From Morchella semilibera (Eukaryota; Ascomycota; Pezizomycetes; Pezizales; Morchellaceae): DNA of 64,000 bases. The notes beneath the pieces were generated by a model. The model had not been told where the DNA came from. It ran no database searches and saw only the letters and a list, made by a program, of their open reading frames with translations. The position numbers and the translations under genes were made by a program. Shown piece after piece: positions 51,115 through 63,504 of this stretch (within the stretch, counting starts at the first letter, position 1; each line of letters starts with the position of its first letter). Location of the stretch: contig WBVU01000003.1 in NCBI GenBank assembly GCA_009192285.1, forward strand, positions 434,001-498,000, given 5' to 3'.

Positions 51115-51457
51115 GCCACCAGACAAAAAGGATAAAAAAAACAAAAGTAATATTGTTTGGAGGATTCCTGTATTTTTTTTTTATATCTTTATTTCTTGCC
51201 TCGTAGTTAGATGGTTTATATAAGAGTATTGATTGATATTTATATCATGACGTCACAGGGGAGCTCTTTGGTGTGTGGTTGAGATTGAGTTCCACGTAAA
51301 AAGTTCTTGGCCCCGCCCACTGTCAATACTGATACCAAGCTTCCCTTTCTAGCATGTCTAACATCATATCACATCTCACCGCGGCGGCGGCGGTGGTGTC
51401 GGGCCAGAGAAACCTTCATCTCCATATAAAAACAAAATACCCCATCCCATCCAACCT

Positions 51458-51512
51458 GTTCATCCAGTTCATCCCGTTCATCCCGTTCATCCCGTTCATC
51501 CAGCTCATCCCA
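51458..51512. repeat. 10-bp tandem repeat (CCCGTTCATC)
   Basis: About five copies, the inner three perfect and the outer ones with single changes. Confidence 0.88.
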
Positions 51513-52297
51513 CCTCACGGCGGTTAACTGTATGTATGTATGTACTTTGTAGTTAATATACACGGGAGACGTAAGCCCGCACGGAGACAGTAAACACAGA
51601 ATTTACCCCAGGCTACCACCACCACCACTACCGCGGTAGCTAGCTAAGTATGTAGCCAGGTAGCTTTCTACCGGGTGCCCCAGGGGCGGATGGAGCGAGC
51701 AAGCAAGTGGGTGGTGGGTGGTACTGCCGGCCGCGCATCCGCGTGCGCCGGCCGGAACATTGTTTATATTACTATTGCGGGGCCCCGGGCTCAGTTGTTT
51801 ATATTGAGGCCGCACACGCAGCTGTCAAACTTGTTTTGTTTATAGTGCAGCCGACGTTGTGTATTGCGGGTTTGTATAGTATGGGGTGCGGTGAGCGTGT
51901 AGATCTGGGTAGATCTGTGTAATCTAATCTATATGTACCCAAAGTGAGGAAAATACTTTGATCTGCGTGCGTAGGATGTAGTACTGCCTGCGTGCGTGTG
52001 GATAGTACCCTACAGGCTATGTATATGTAGATACCTCTAGAGTAAGTACTTTGCAGCGGCGGCAGACTGGAAATGATTGTCGTGGGGAGCGCTATGTGCG
52101 GATGGGAGAGGCATGTATGCATGTATGCATGCATGTAGGTATGTAGGTAGATACATGTATGTACATGTATTCACCCACCGCGCAGGTAGCGCAGATGGTT
52201 TCTCAAGTCAGAAGTAGAGATACGGGAAAACATTGGAATGTTTCCTTAATTCTCCACGCCGAGTAAACGGATGGGGCACCCCGCGCACACGTTCGAC

Positions 52298-52514
52298 AAC
52301 CACTTTAACGCCCGATCGGATATTCCTATGGGCCTGAGTTCAGCTTTAGCGAGGGCTTAGTCAAAAGTTAGTCTAATGAAGACCTTATAGATTTTTTTCA
52401 AGCCTTTTTATGATTTAAGGAACATATAAGGTTCAAAAAAAATCTATAAGGTCTTTATTAGACTAACTTTTGACTAAGGCTGATAGGAATATCCGATCTG
52501 GCGTTAAAGTAGTT
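52298..52514. mobile_element. Nested-arm foldback element (217 bp)
   Basis: The outer arms share ACTTTAACGCC and GATCGGATATTCCTAT in inverted form. The inner arms (52356-52398 and 52435-52478) carry CTTAGTCAAAAGTTAGTCTA and AAGACCTTATAGATTTTTTT in inverted form with one mismatch. The whole can fold into one long hairpin interrupted by an asymmetric bulge (52337-52355). Non-coding. A TA target duplication is not clear, so the superfamily is open. Confidence 0.82.
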
Positions 52515-53754
52515 CACACGCCGCCGGCTCTAACCGATGATGAGTTTCTTGTGTTGTGGGGAAGCCAGTATGTGGGGAAGGCTTCGCTGCGGTTTGCGCG
52601 CGAAATGGGTGTCCGCATGCAGGGTTGATGGCTGCAGGGTTGTTTATTAAGGGTGTTAAAACAGATACATGTATGCTACTATACTGGTTGTGGTGGTGGT
52701 TCGCCTCGAGCTCGAATTATTCAGGGCTATCAAGATGAAACTGTATCTAGGCCTGTTAGCTTGAGAAAGACCGGGAGGAGGGGGGATTTTTGGAAATGAA
52801 TGCATAGATGAGTATGGATGGATGCTCTTACTTGCGTTGGGAGGTGGTGGAGGAAGATAGACCATCACCAACAAAATATGTGGTACATACATAGCCTATG
52901 TATGTATTGATGGATAATAGGATATGGGCTGCTCAAAATAGGCAGTAGGATCTTCAAAAGGAGTAGTGAATTACTTTATAGGAACGAAACAAAGGAAAAT
53001 ATCTGTATATAAAGAAAGCATTATCCCGATAAAGAAAGCATTATACCAAATAAGGGAACAGCTTCTTTTCTGGCCAGCATATTCCAGCATGTATTTAAAG
53101 CGACGACGACGAAGAAGAAGAAGCTGGGAGGAAAGCTATTTCACATGGAACCTTTGAACTAACTCCAAAAGTCACTCAGACAAGCCCCGCGTGATCCGTA
53201 GCTTCACACTCCCCGGCGGAAAAATATTATCCATTGATTCGTGGATCCACATGACCTTTGATTGTCGGGGTTGATATTTGAGGGTACATAGGATAGGACC
53301 GCCACTGCATTGATGACCGGCTCTAGTGGTGACAGAGAGGAAGAACTTCCAGGGGGAGGGGGGGGGGGTGGATCTATCCTATTTCTCATCTCATCCGGAC
53401 TGTTGTAACGGTAAGCAATCTCTTCCACGATGGCACCCAATCCATACCATACCCATCCACGACGGCCGACACAAGCCCACATATCCCAGGTGTCTTTAAA
53501 GCAAACAAGCCCAACCCAGAGACCTACTGACTGTAGAAACCACTGCAGGCTACCCCATCACCATTACAACCATGTCTCTGTACAACCCCCTCTGCAGTTC
53601 TCACCGCCAGCCAGATAAATCAACGCCCGGAGATTTCTTTCAACCTATGTAATCACCCCCCACGCTCGAGGATGATGATGCAATCCCGCACGCGAGCTAT
53701 AGCTCATGGTTAATCACCCATCTATCCGTCGCTTCCCCATCCCATCCCCATCGT

Positions 53755-53785
53755 CTCACCTCACCTCACCTCACCTCACCTCACC
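53755..53785. repeat. 5-bp tandem repeat (CTCAC), six copies
   Basis: Six perfect CTCAC units in a row in non-coding sequence. Confidence 0.9.
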
Positions 53786-54126
53786 GAAGGGTAAACAATA
53801 GCCGCCGCCACTGCTCCGGTAGATACTTAGCACGGCGCAATAAAATGACCTGGTAACCCGAAGGAGCAGGAGATCCATACATTCAGAAGGTGTTATTGCC
53901 TGTGTGCGAGGCCTCATGAGGAAAGGCAGCCTCAATGCGAGATAGGTGCAGATAGAGGGCCCTGTTACCGAGAAAAACGATTAGTGAGTATTGGTTTCGT
54001 ACATATCGGGGGAGATGAAGAGAAAGGAAGCGACGCACGGAAGTTGTGTCTACAGTAATGGAAATGTTGATATCTAACTACGCATGTGTTAACTCCGTGA
54101 GCCGGTTGGTAGTACGATGGTTCGCA

Positions 54127-54140
54127 TAGGGTTAGGGTTA
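54127..54140. repeat. Short interstitial telomere-like TTAGGG run
   Basis: TAGGGTTAGGGTTA reads as two consecutive TTAGGG-type units. It is too short to be evidence of a former chromosome end and could be a Tbf1/telobox-type factor site or chance. Confidence 0.45.
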
Positions 54141-55852
54141 TGCTCACTCCGTGGAGCGATCATTTCAACCACTAGCTCAGGGAGAACCGCTGTTTGATAT
54201 GATACCCACATTTTCATCCAGATGGAAGCAGCTCAGTCTGTAGACCCTCATCGGACGGATGGGGCATGCAAATACCCATTTTTTGTCGAGAGAAACTTGG
54301 TGTCATAGCGAAAAAATAAAGAGGCCAAAAAAGAGGTCGATGCTGTAGAAAGCACATGAAGGCAGTTTATTCTTTGTAGGGGGGGGTCAATGTCACTGCG
54401 AATATAGACAGACAAACTCATATGCAAAAGCACGTTTGACGTCTAGGTGAATGACAAACAGATGCATCTCAACGATAGATTCCACCGATCCCATGCATGA
54501 CACCTTGCAGTATTCCCCTTGGTTATGCTTTTTGAGGTTTTTGAGGCTTGAGGGCTTGCATGTAGGTTCCGCTGAAGGCATTACATACCCGAATTGTCGT
54601 CTTTGACAAACCTGTTTTTGAATTTTTATCTTTGATCGGAAATTAGCGGGGAGAAAGAGCGGCCCAGAAAACATTTGACAAACAGTCTGAACGGTGATCG
54701 GCTATAAGTGAGAACTCTTACGTTTTTGTAAAGACTTCTCTGACAATGCATGGAGTCTACGTCGTTCACGAAGTATGCATGTGGTTGGAACAGCCTGTAT
54801 GTGTTTTGGTACCAAACCACATTTGCGCAAAGCACATTGATCCACAAAACTCTGCAGGAGCCTCCTAGCTTAATGCCGGGGTTTGAGAGTCGCATTGTCG
54901 CAGAGCAGAGCCTCTTCCCCGCACATATTTCTTTTGCGGCAATCCGCATAAGTATCGACGATCATTTGCTTGTCCCCTGTCAATCCGGAGCTCGTGACCG
55001 ACGCGACGCCTAAACTGTAGCAACAGTACTGCTGCTGCTGGTGATTAAAAACACTATGTTACCCAGTTTAATTTTTTTTTTTTTAAATCATGTCATTTCG
55101 TTTCTAGGTACAAATGTTCCCAGTTTAATTTATTGTCAGCTCTTTATGTATCACACTGGGTTCATGAGCTCTCAGCTACAATCCTCTAATTGTAGTAGTT
55201 ACCTCATATCTTCGCAGGCCTAGGTTGGATAGGAACACCACGTGGCCCACCGCCTCAAACAACAGACGCTGAGAGACAGCAGCAAATCCCCTGTTAGAGA
55301 GCTATGGTGCATAAATAAGCTGCTGCCGAGTAAAAACGGCTTCATAGCAGAATCTGAGACGTAACTTAAAGTAGAAAAAGCCTACCCCAGGCTTCCCAAC
55401 GTCTCAATGACATAACTCCAAGACCTGCATTCTTAGATATATGCCCTGCGGAAATGAGCTTCGAACTCCTTAGAACTCTTCAAACTTTGTTGTCACCTAG
55501 CTAGGGAGCTTGAGTGAGCTCGATCGAGCTTGTTGGCTCAAGCAACTTGGCAAGCGGTCTTGGCAGGGCTAACCAACCCAGTCTGCCCTCGTACATTTTC
55601 GAGGGGGGGCGCAAATCTAAAGCTAGCAGTTAGGAGGGATATTTAACAATTAATTGGCTGGAGCCCTACCTTACAGCTTCATCCTTCTATGACTGTATAT
55701 GGCCTAGGTACATACAGCTCTGAAGCCCGAGAATTAGTCACAAGACCTCTCTGGAAGCTTCTCGCGATAACCGAGATCGGCTGTTTGTCCTACATAATGT
55801 GGTATTTCGTAGAATTACCGGAGGTACTCTGCTCGAGAAGAACACCGTACTA

Positions 55853-55968
55853 CTCGCGACAGGTAACAAGTACCCGAATATGCAGCTGCAAGTTTTTGCT
55901 GTATTTTTGACTTCTACTCCAATAGAAACTGCAGATTAGGACGTGCATTTTCGGGTACCTGTCGCGAG
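55853..55968. mobile_element. MITE related to family A (CTCGCGACAGGTAA termini), TA-flanked
   Basis: The 116-bp element starts CTCGCGACAGGTAACAAGTA and ends GGTACCTGTCGCGAG, with TA on both sides. The termini resemble family A (CTCGGGGCAGGTAAAAAGTA) at most positions, while the interiors share nothing obvious. It is probably mobilised by the same or a sister transposase. Confidence 0.8.
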
Positions 55969-58341
55969 TAGTGCTCTAGAACCCAATTCAGTAAGAAGTG
56001 ATACACAAGCAGAGGCTACATTTGTAGAGAGCTTACCCCGGATTAAAGTCGTCCCTTCGGCTGTCATTTTGCACTGTGTGGTTACACCTCCACCGGGCTC
56101 CGGCCTTTTCTAGGACGAATGTAATTTCATGCGCCGGGATCTGTAGGTTCTATGTATGCACATATCAGAAAAGCTGCTCTCTTCGAGATGCCTTGTTGAG
56201 ATGAAACAAATGGTAGATACAAAGCTATCTGACTGAGTGCCCCACAACCTCGGGGGATACGTGTTCGGTGGAAATATTACCCCACATCAATTATCGTACC
56301 ATGTACCTTGAGATGGAAGGGTGAGTGAACTTTCTGCCTTGGGACGGAGTGATTCGCCCCAGTGATCGATTTAAACTAAAAATGGAAGAAAAGGAAAGGG
56401 AAAAAAAAAGAAAGGAGAAAAGGAGGGCCGTGGATGGGTTTCTCTTAAGAAATGCAATGTCCTTTCTTATAATAGTACTAATCTTGATAATAGGCCCTGG
56501 GATCGAGAGAATGTATGAGGCACTCATGTGTTAGAGGCTGTACTTGATTGCCATTTGGCGGTAATTAACGTCGTCATCATCATTTTGAACGGTTTGGTCT
56601 TTTTGATGTTGTCAGTGTTCTGGATCTTTAATGAGAGTATGTAACACGTCTGCAATGAGATCTCGAAGTCTTGGTCCCCAAGTGGACACAGCACTTAATC
56701 CCGGTAATCTGGTCCTATAGTACCGACAGGGGGGGGGGAGTACTATACAATAAATAGGTAATGTTGCACACACACTATCCATGCCCCTCTATTCGGTACC
56801 GATATCCATCCTGCTTGCTCAGAGCACAGGTTCGTAGGTATTCTGCAGTGCCGAAAACCTAACTCCCGTGGCCCCGGGAACACGGCCAATAACATGTTCA
56901 TATCAGAAGTTCAACTCGGATCTAGATTTTGCATACTTGAAACTGTCGTCGTCGACACATCCCTATGAATTAGGGAGGACGTCTAATTGGTGGCTAACGA
57001 CTCTTTCCTAGAACTGAGCGCGCACAATCCCATCTCAAGAAAGTGATGATCAGACGCAAACAAATATGAAGATTTTTAGGTAGCCGGTTTTGTTCACAAT
57101 TGAACCACCGGCATGTAAGGTGCTACAAGACTTCTAACTTCCACTTTCAGCATCAAGTTTTTCGTTAACCTTTATGGCAAAACCCGAGACGAGATAGAAA
57201 AAAGGAAGAAGAGGGGCTATCTGGCTCAAAATTAAGCATGTAAAGCATGCTCCCATAGCCTTCCACATTCTGTTGAGCCAGGTAGGCTGAAAAAGTAAGT
57301 TTTTTGAAATTTAGTTATCTTTATCATAAAAATAGAAGGGCCTGGGACACTGATAATGCAAATGCAGCCTCATGCTATCACAAGTCTAGACATGTGGGTT
57401 TTAGAGTCGGTATTGTGAGCTGCGCTGTATTAAAGGTATTCTCTACGCGGTTTACATGATCAGTATACAGTATTACAGTAAAGCCAAAAGATCTATTATG
57501 ATGTTTGTACATACATGTATGTCGTGCTGCTAAGAAGCTTTGCTGGCTTCGTTTACCCATAAGCGGTTGTGCCACAGGTGCATGGCAAGAGGTGAGCTCC
57601 AAACATGTGCCTCAATCCCGATTCGATTCTGCAAGACCGCAGGCATCTTGCTTTGTATCTCCGCGAGTCTAGTAAGAGTACCTAGGTACATTCATGTATA
57701 GTGTCCTCTGCCTAGAGTAGGACAAATGGCTACATGTAAGTATGTACTCTACAGACAAATTCTGACCCGAGACCGTGGAGCTGTCGTCGACCAGGTTTCT
57801 ACCCCACGCCCGTTCATTCCCCCTAAAACTAAAACATCCACGGCTGCATCTATCTGGTCTCCCGCCATGGCGCAGTGATCTGTCTACCAGTAAAAATGGC
57901 CGAAGCCACGGACGAGGCGTTTTTAAAGATTGAAATGAGTTAGGAGTCAGAGAAAGTGACTGTGAACGGACGTGGCAGATACATGAATCGAACAGGTCTG
58001 TTCGCTTAGCATCTCAACCACACATGGAATTAGATTTTAATGTTCATGATTGATCCCGCAGCAGAGCAGCAGCCGTTATGATGGATGGGTGAATATACGG
58101 ATGATATGATGCTGATGGAAAGTTGCATGATGACTGGATTGTTATGAAAAGAAGCTGCCACCCTATTCCCGTACTCCCCGGCCCCCGAGAAAAAAGGATA
58201 TTCCGCTGAAAGCCCTTCCTGCTACTCTGGTAACCTCGCCATCAATTGCTGCGACTTGATCTGATCGATCCAGCCCTACAGCCTGGACTGTAACCCTGCC
58301 GTCTCAAGCTTGATCTATCTTCATATCTACCCTTCTGGCTC

Positions 58342-58350
58342 TATATAAAA
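58342..58350 (+). promoter_or_regulatory. Candidate TATA box (TATATAAAA)
   Basis: A perfect TATA element followed by GC-richer then pyrimidine-rich sequence. It lies 3.4 kb upstream of the next supported ATG, so the link to that gene needs a long spliced leader. It may instead serve an unseen transcript. Confidence 0.35.
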
Positions 58351-61300
58351 AGCACGCCGTTACCCCGGAGATTCGCTTCCCCGCCAATCGATCAGCAGCA
58401 ACCTTTGTTGTCATTTGGAGACGACTGCAGAAACAACCAACCACCCCCGAATAGTTTGCCTCGTGGGTCCTATTTCACTCCAGAGTTGGAAGTAACTCAC
58501 TCACGTGGGATTGTAGCTTGACCAGCTCATTTATCCTTTACACGACTCATCAGGGGGCTTTTATTCCTTCTCTTTCCTTCTCTTTTTTTTTTAGTAGTCG
58601 ACCTCTATCTATTTAGTACTTGATAGTGGGGTTTGATACAGTAAGGCGTGCCGAGCAGCAGCTGCCAGCAGCATCAGAGAAAAGAAAAGAAAAAAAAAAA
58701 AAAAAAAAAAACGAGATACGGACAGGCGATAAACGATACCGAGGGTCGAATTTTGTTTTTTAAAAAAGAAGAGAAAAAAGGAAGGAAAGAAAGGGGGAAG
58801 GGAAAAAAAAAATCATACAGCTGAGACTTCCCACTGGCCGCGGAAAGACCGAGTGAAAGCGAAGAAGATAAATTTTGCCAGCCCCTCTCTCTGGTTAAGT
58901 AATAATTAACTCTGTTTCCTGAAGTTCTTCCAAAAGCGGGAGTCAAGAGAGAAGGAGTTGACGTGAGGCGCAATATTTGCATGCGAGGGAGCCTCGAAAA
59001 GTGTATGAGTTGTGGAAGGAGTTAGTATCATACTATCTGCTTGGTAAGTGAATTCGATTCGAGGATTTAATTGTTTATACTATGCCCGTCCTTGCCCCAC
59101 CCCACAGCCCGCGCGGAAACGATCTATAAACTTCTTGATAATCCCCATCAACATCTGGTGTTGAGGGGATTGCGGATTTCAGCCCTTTAGCCCTACCTAC
59201 CTAGTCTTCTTTTACCATGCGAGGTTGTTTGGTCTTCGGTGGATGTGCGGTGGATGACCTGCTGACCACACAAGATCCTAGACTAGAAGTACCTACACAA
59301 CGCAGCTGCTAAGGTACCGCAACTTCCCCAAAGTAGTTAACTTTAGTGACTTCGCCGTTTCAGCCGTTTATATTGAGAATCTCGCATTTTATTTGTTAGT
59401 GTCCGTCCCTTTTCCCCATATTTTTTTTTGCCTTCCCAGATTTCCGTTTTTGCCTCTTTATCACCTTGATCCACCGTGCACCCTTTTGTGTGCGACACTT
59501 TCTCTCCCTCTCTCTCCACGAAGTCACCTGGGGGTTCAAAGAGTTGAGTTACCCTTGCTTGCATCCTACTATTATCTAAAGCCCAGTAGTGGTGATACTT
59601 TTGTTTGCCCCCCCCCCCCCCCGGGTACCTTTCCAGATTCTGAGATCGCCGGTTTCCTTAAATTGAGATTCCTCAATAAATAAATTTCGAATTCCAACTC
59701 TTCCCCCACCCCCACTACGATAGAACGGCGACAAGAAAAATACTTGAAGCAGTTCGTTTCGTTTCTAACCTCCGGGAAGCAAAGTAGGCCTCGGTTGTTT
59801 CTATTTCCCCCGCAAAAAGATATTTATTTAAAAACGGCAGCGCCTTCTCTCCTGCGTTTTTTCACACCCCCCCCCCCCCTTCCCCTTCTTACTTTCGTTC
59901 TCTCGAACTAGCGGGATCGTATCCTCCCGCAGCAAAGGAACTAGGTGAAACGGAAACATCAAAATAGGGAACCGTAACCCCAAGGACAACCCAGTAATAC
60001 TCAATACGTACATACCTACCCTTGGACCAATACCTACCCTTGGGACCACTCAAAAAGTCCATCCGGTACTTGGGAAGTAAACGAAGGCTTTTTCCTAAAC
60101 ATACGTTCGACTAGGGTAGTAAAGTTTTACCTACAAATCAATTCACGGCGTCTGCAGCATAAACCAGACGTTCAAATATCGAACTCATCCCAGCAAGGCA
60201 ATAGTAGGTGAAAATAAGAAAGCCAGGTTTTCGAGTAGAACTGGGGTTGTAAGGTGTGAAAAGAACTACATACCTAGCCGGCGACCGACTTACACCTACC
60301 CTGTTGTTAGTGTTGGAAATTCCCCAACAAATCTCGACAGTCTATCGTCTAGAGTCACGATTCCGGGAAATATATATATCAAGAGGTGCACGGAAGACTC
60401 ACGGAATCTTCCCTTCCACGATACTCACACCGACTCTCCGGAAGAATACATATATTTCGGATCACTACCCGGTCAACACGTAAAAGAAAGATAGGGAACT
60501 CAGAATCACGCTGGCATCTGATCTCCAGCTGTAAATACTTGACAGATCCAAAAATTTCTTTTTATAATGTAGGTTTCGAATCTCATAACACCTTTACATC
60601 CAGAACTTTCCCCCCTGCCCTTTATATGTCGCTTGTATATAGTCTCGTCCCTGTTATCAGAGCTCGTCACTAGCATTACTGTCGTGTTCTCGCCGCCCCT
60701 TTGCCCTGGATTTCTGATCTAATATTGCGTGGTTTGTGCAGAACTCATCATTCCCAAGTAGCCCTTCGACGCACGCCGCACACCGCACAGACTATACCTA
60801 CCATTCTCATACATAAAACGCGCGTGAGGACTAGAAAAGCAAGTGGAAATTACCACCTTGAGCTTCCCTACCATAGAAGTACCCTGCGTTGCTATCGCAA
60901 CTGGTGAGTAAATCAATGTCATTTGTTCTACTATTTGAAGCTATCTTTGACCCCCACCCTCCTTCCTTTAACAACCAATGTTTGGCTCCATGAATTTTCT
61001 TCATCCAATCTTCTCTCAGCCCACAACGGCGCTTCTCTCTTCCTTCCTTCGTGACTGCCTTCTCTGGGCATGCGCTTTTCTTTTGATACAAACATATCTT
61101 CCAGCGCGCTAAAACTATATCGGCAACATAAGTTCAGGTTATCCAATAGCGTTTAGTCGCATCCAGTCGCCCCTACGAACCACGGCCACACCACCGCCAC
61201 CCGCAATCCGGACATAACAAATTAAAAAGCCGGGGGAGACTTACTACAACGTTTTTTTGTCTCTCTGTGTCTTTTTGCAAGACACAACTAGACAAGGAAG

Positions 61301-61736
61301 CTGCCGGAAACGCCAACTCACGGGCTTTTTAGGAAGCAACCCACAGCTGAAATAAGTGTAACAAATCACACCAAGGATCAACTACCGGCTAGTTAGGTAC
61401 CGCACTAGCGTACAACAATTGTCGGGTGCAACTTTTATTCTAGAACTCTGCTATATCTGTTCTAGTTGGCGCCTGCAGTCGGTTTTCGACCCAAGCCTAG
61501 AGCCCGGCGGCCTTTCAGATTTTCACCCTTTTCCTCTACATTACTGCCACTGCCTGCCTGCCTGCCTGTCTCCTCGTCCTTGGACTTGGTCCAAAAGGCT
61601 GTACTCTCCACCACATCGATAGTAATTAAAGTATCACGAAGAATCAAATCAGGTCATTTCGGTTCTGTTGTGTTCCCTTTCCAGACCTTTTATTACGAAA
61701 CCTGCAACTAGATCTCGGCTGTAGATCAGATTCAAA

Positions 61737-63504
61737 ATGAAGCCAATCGGTGGGATCATCACGAGCAAAAAGTCTATCCCAGACAAATTTCGACAAGTAG
61801 AAACATTCACGACAGAGTATTTGAGTAAACTATGGAAGAGTGCGTCTATCATATCCCTTTGAATTCCTTTTTTTTTTTACTACTGCCCCCTTTTTCCTTG
61901 AGGTTTTTCTCCCTGAAATGTATAGAGAGCATTTCTGTCCTACGAATTCTCCCTTTTTTTTTTTTTTTTTCAATATCAACATTTCTTACGAGCAGCAATA
62001 ATCAGACACCAACAACGGGAAGGGGCAAATTTTCAAATCTCAAATCCCAAACCTCAAAATGGACATCCGTTGAAAATTTATTTAAAAAGAAAAAAAGAAA
62101 AAGAGAGAAAAATAGATTTTTTTAAATAATAATTGAAAATGCGCACTGCTAATAATTACTCTCTTTGGGGCATTTAGTCTATACCATCAACCGTGACGTC
62201 CTCGATAAAGGTCGGCGACTAGAAAATCTTTTCTGGCGGATATGGGGCAGCGAACGAATAAAGCGAAACTTCTCCGGGCAGAAGGTTTCTCAAATATTTG
62301 CAAAGATCCTCGAAGGCGAATCTGGTTTTGAGCTTAGAATACCACCTCGACCCGTCCGCGCAGCTCTTCCGCCACCCTCATCCCATCATTTATGGCTGAT
62401 GTAGATAGCCTCAGTAGCCCCCGTCCAAGTCTAGAGATTGAATGTCCTCCCACGCCACCGCCTAGCCCAATACCCCCCGTTACTTCAGTTGTAGGATTCC
62501 AATTGGGATCAAGCTACTTGTCGAAGCCCCCATCTCAAACTGCCATAACTGCATCAATACGAAGGAAGTTCCCAGATGCTCCTCCTTCTCCACCAATACC
62601 TTCCCAATCTCCAGTACTTGTACCAACGCCAGTAGCGCCTATAGAGGAAGTTGAAGCCACATCATCTCCACAGCTCCCACCGCCACTACCTTCCAAATCA
62701 AACTTAACAGTAACCATTGTTGCAAACGTTCAAGTCAGCCCCGGTGGTGCCGCATCATATACCACAGTCGGATCGTCTTCCGAATCCCCAGAAGACCCCA
62801 AGCCCAGCAAAGCCCGAAAAGCCAAATCTGATCGCCCGCCGCCTCGTGGGCGCCGAAAAATCGTGGCAGCAAAGGCATCGACTACCAAGGTGGCAACAGG
62901 GCGGGCCACAGCAGCGTCAAAGAAGAACGTGTTACGGCCGGCACTGCCGAAACGGAAGAGCAGCAGTTCGTCAAACACTGCGGTCAACACGGCGGTGTCG
63001 AGTCCGAGTAATACTTTAACGGTCGATGTTGCGCGATCATTGCCATCGTCGAGCCAGCAGAGACAGGAACGGAAACGGACTTCCTCGACGGAAGGTGATG
63101 AGGAGGGTTCTGGGAGAAAGGGGGATGCTACAGGAAGTGGATGGATTGTGGACCCGGATTTCAGGACAAAGTACCTGGAACAGAAGAATAAGGAAAAATT
63201 GGGAGTTTTGACGAAAGCTGTTTCAGCAATTGCTGTTAGTGAGGCCATAACAAAGGCTTCGAGGAAGGTGAAGGGAAAGGGTCTTATGGTGGATGAAATT
63301 GTACCATTGAAGGGGCCGTCGGAGGATACGGAGGATATGAAGGTAGCATCTATTGTCAGCGTGCGTGGAGTAGATGTCGAGGAGACATCAATTCTACCAA
63401 GAAGGAAATCCGAATTAACACTTCTATTCGAGCGTGAAGGGGCGAAAAAGGCTACGCAGCAGAGAAGAACGGAAGAGAGCACAGCACCAAGAAGGTGCAT
63501 GTAA
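61737..63504 (+). CDS. areA/GATA-like-domain (DUF1752) protein, putative nitrogen or stress regulator
   Basis: The proposed exons are 61737-61839, 62178-62324 and 62405-63504, which total 450 codons (449 residues). The first splice (GTGCGT to CATTTAG, 338 nt) joins EYLSKLWK to IYTINRD. This creates the conserved block LWKIYTINRD ... GRRLENLFWRIW (about residues 29-57), which matches the fungal nitrogen regulatory areA GATA-like domain. Family members such as yeast Mks1 regulate nitrogen or retrograde signalling. The second splice (80 nt, weak GTTTTG donor, good CTGAT branch and TGTAG acceptor) is needed to enter the long third frame. Without it, an independent start at 62392 is possible. The C-terminal 370 residues are Ser/Pro- and Lys/Arg-rich, with an AT-hook-like PPPRGRRK near residue 230 and RRKSELTLLFE close to the end. 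There is no GATA zinc finger, so it is not a DNA-binding GATA factor itself. Confidence 0.7.

Larger units (their letters stand above)
51115..61736. other. Long stretch without a convincing gene
   Basis: The first few hundred bases are the 3' region of the dehydrogenase gene. Two tandem-repeat tracts (51.46 and 53.76 kb), a GGTTAGGG-like run (54.13 kb), two inverted-repeat elements (52.30-52.51 and 55.85-55.97 kb) and a few TACATGTA words follow. Open frames at 54.25-55.01 kb on both strands are short and conflict with each other. From about 58.3 kb the sequence becomes pyrimidine- and homopolymer-rich, with a TATATAAAA box at 58342 and good intron donors GTAAGT (59045) and GTGAGT (60903). 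This may be the very long leader of the regulator at 61737. Confidence 0.5.

Noticed and set aside
54250-55013. Overlapping frames on both strands, with a faint retroelement-like feel on the minus strand
   Set aside because: No motif is convincing on its own, the resemblance is within chance, and no terminal repeats were seen.
57216-57290. Short imperfect palindrome around CTGGCTCA and TGAGCCAG
   Set aside because: The arms are short and the flanks show no target duplication, so it is not called a mobile element.
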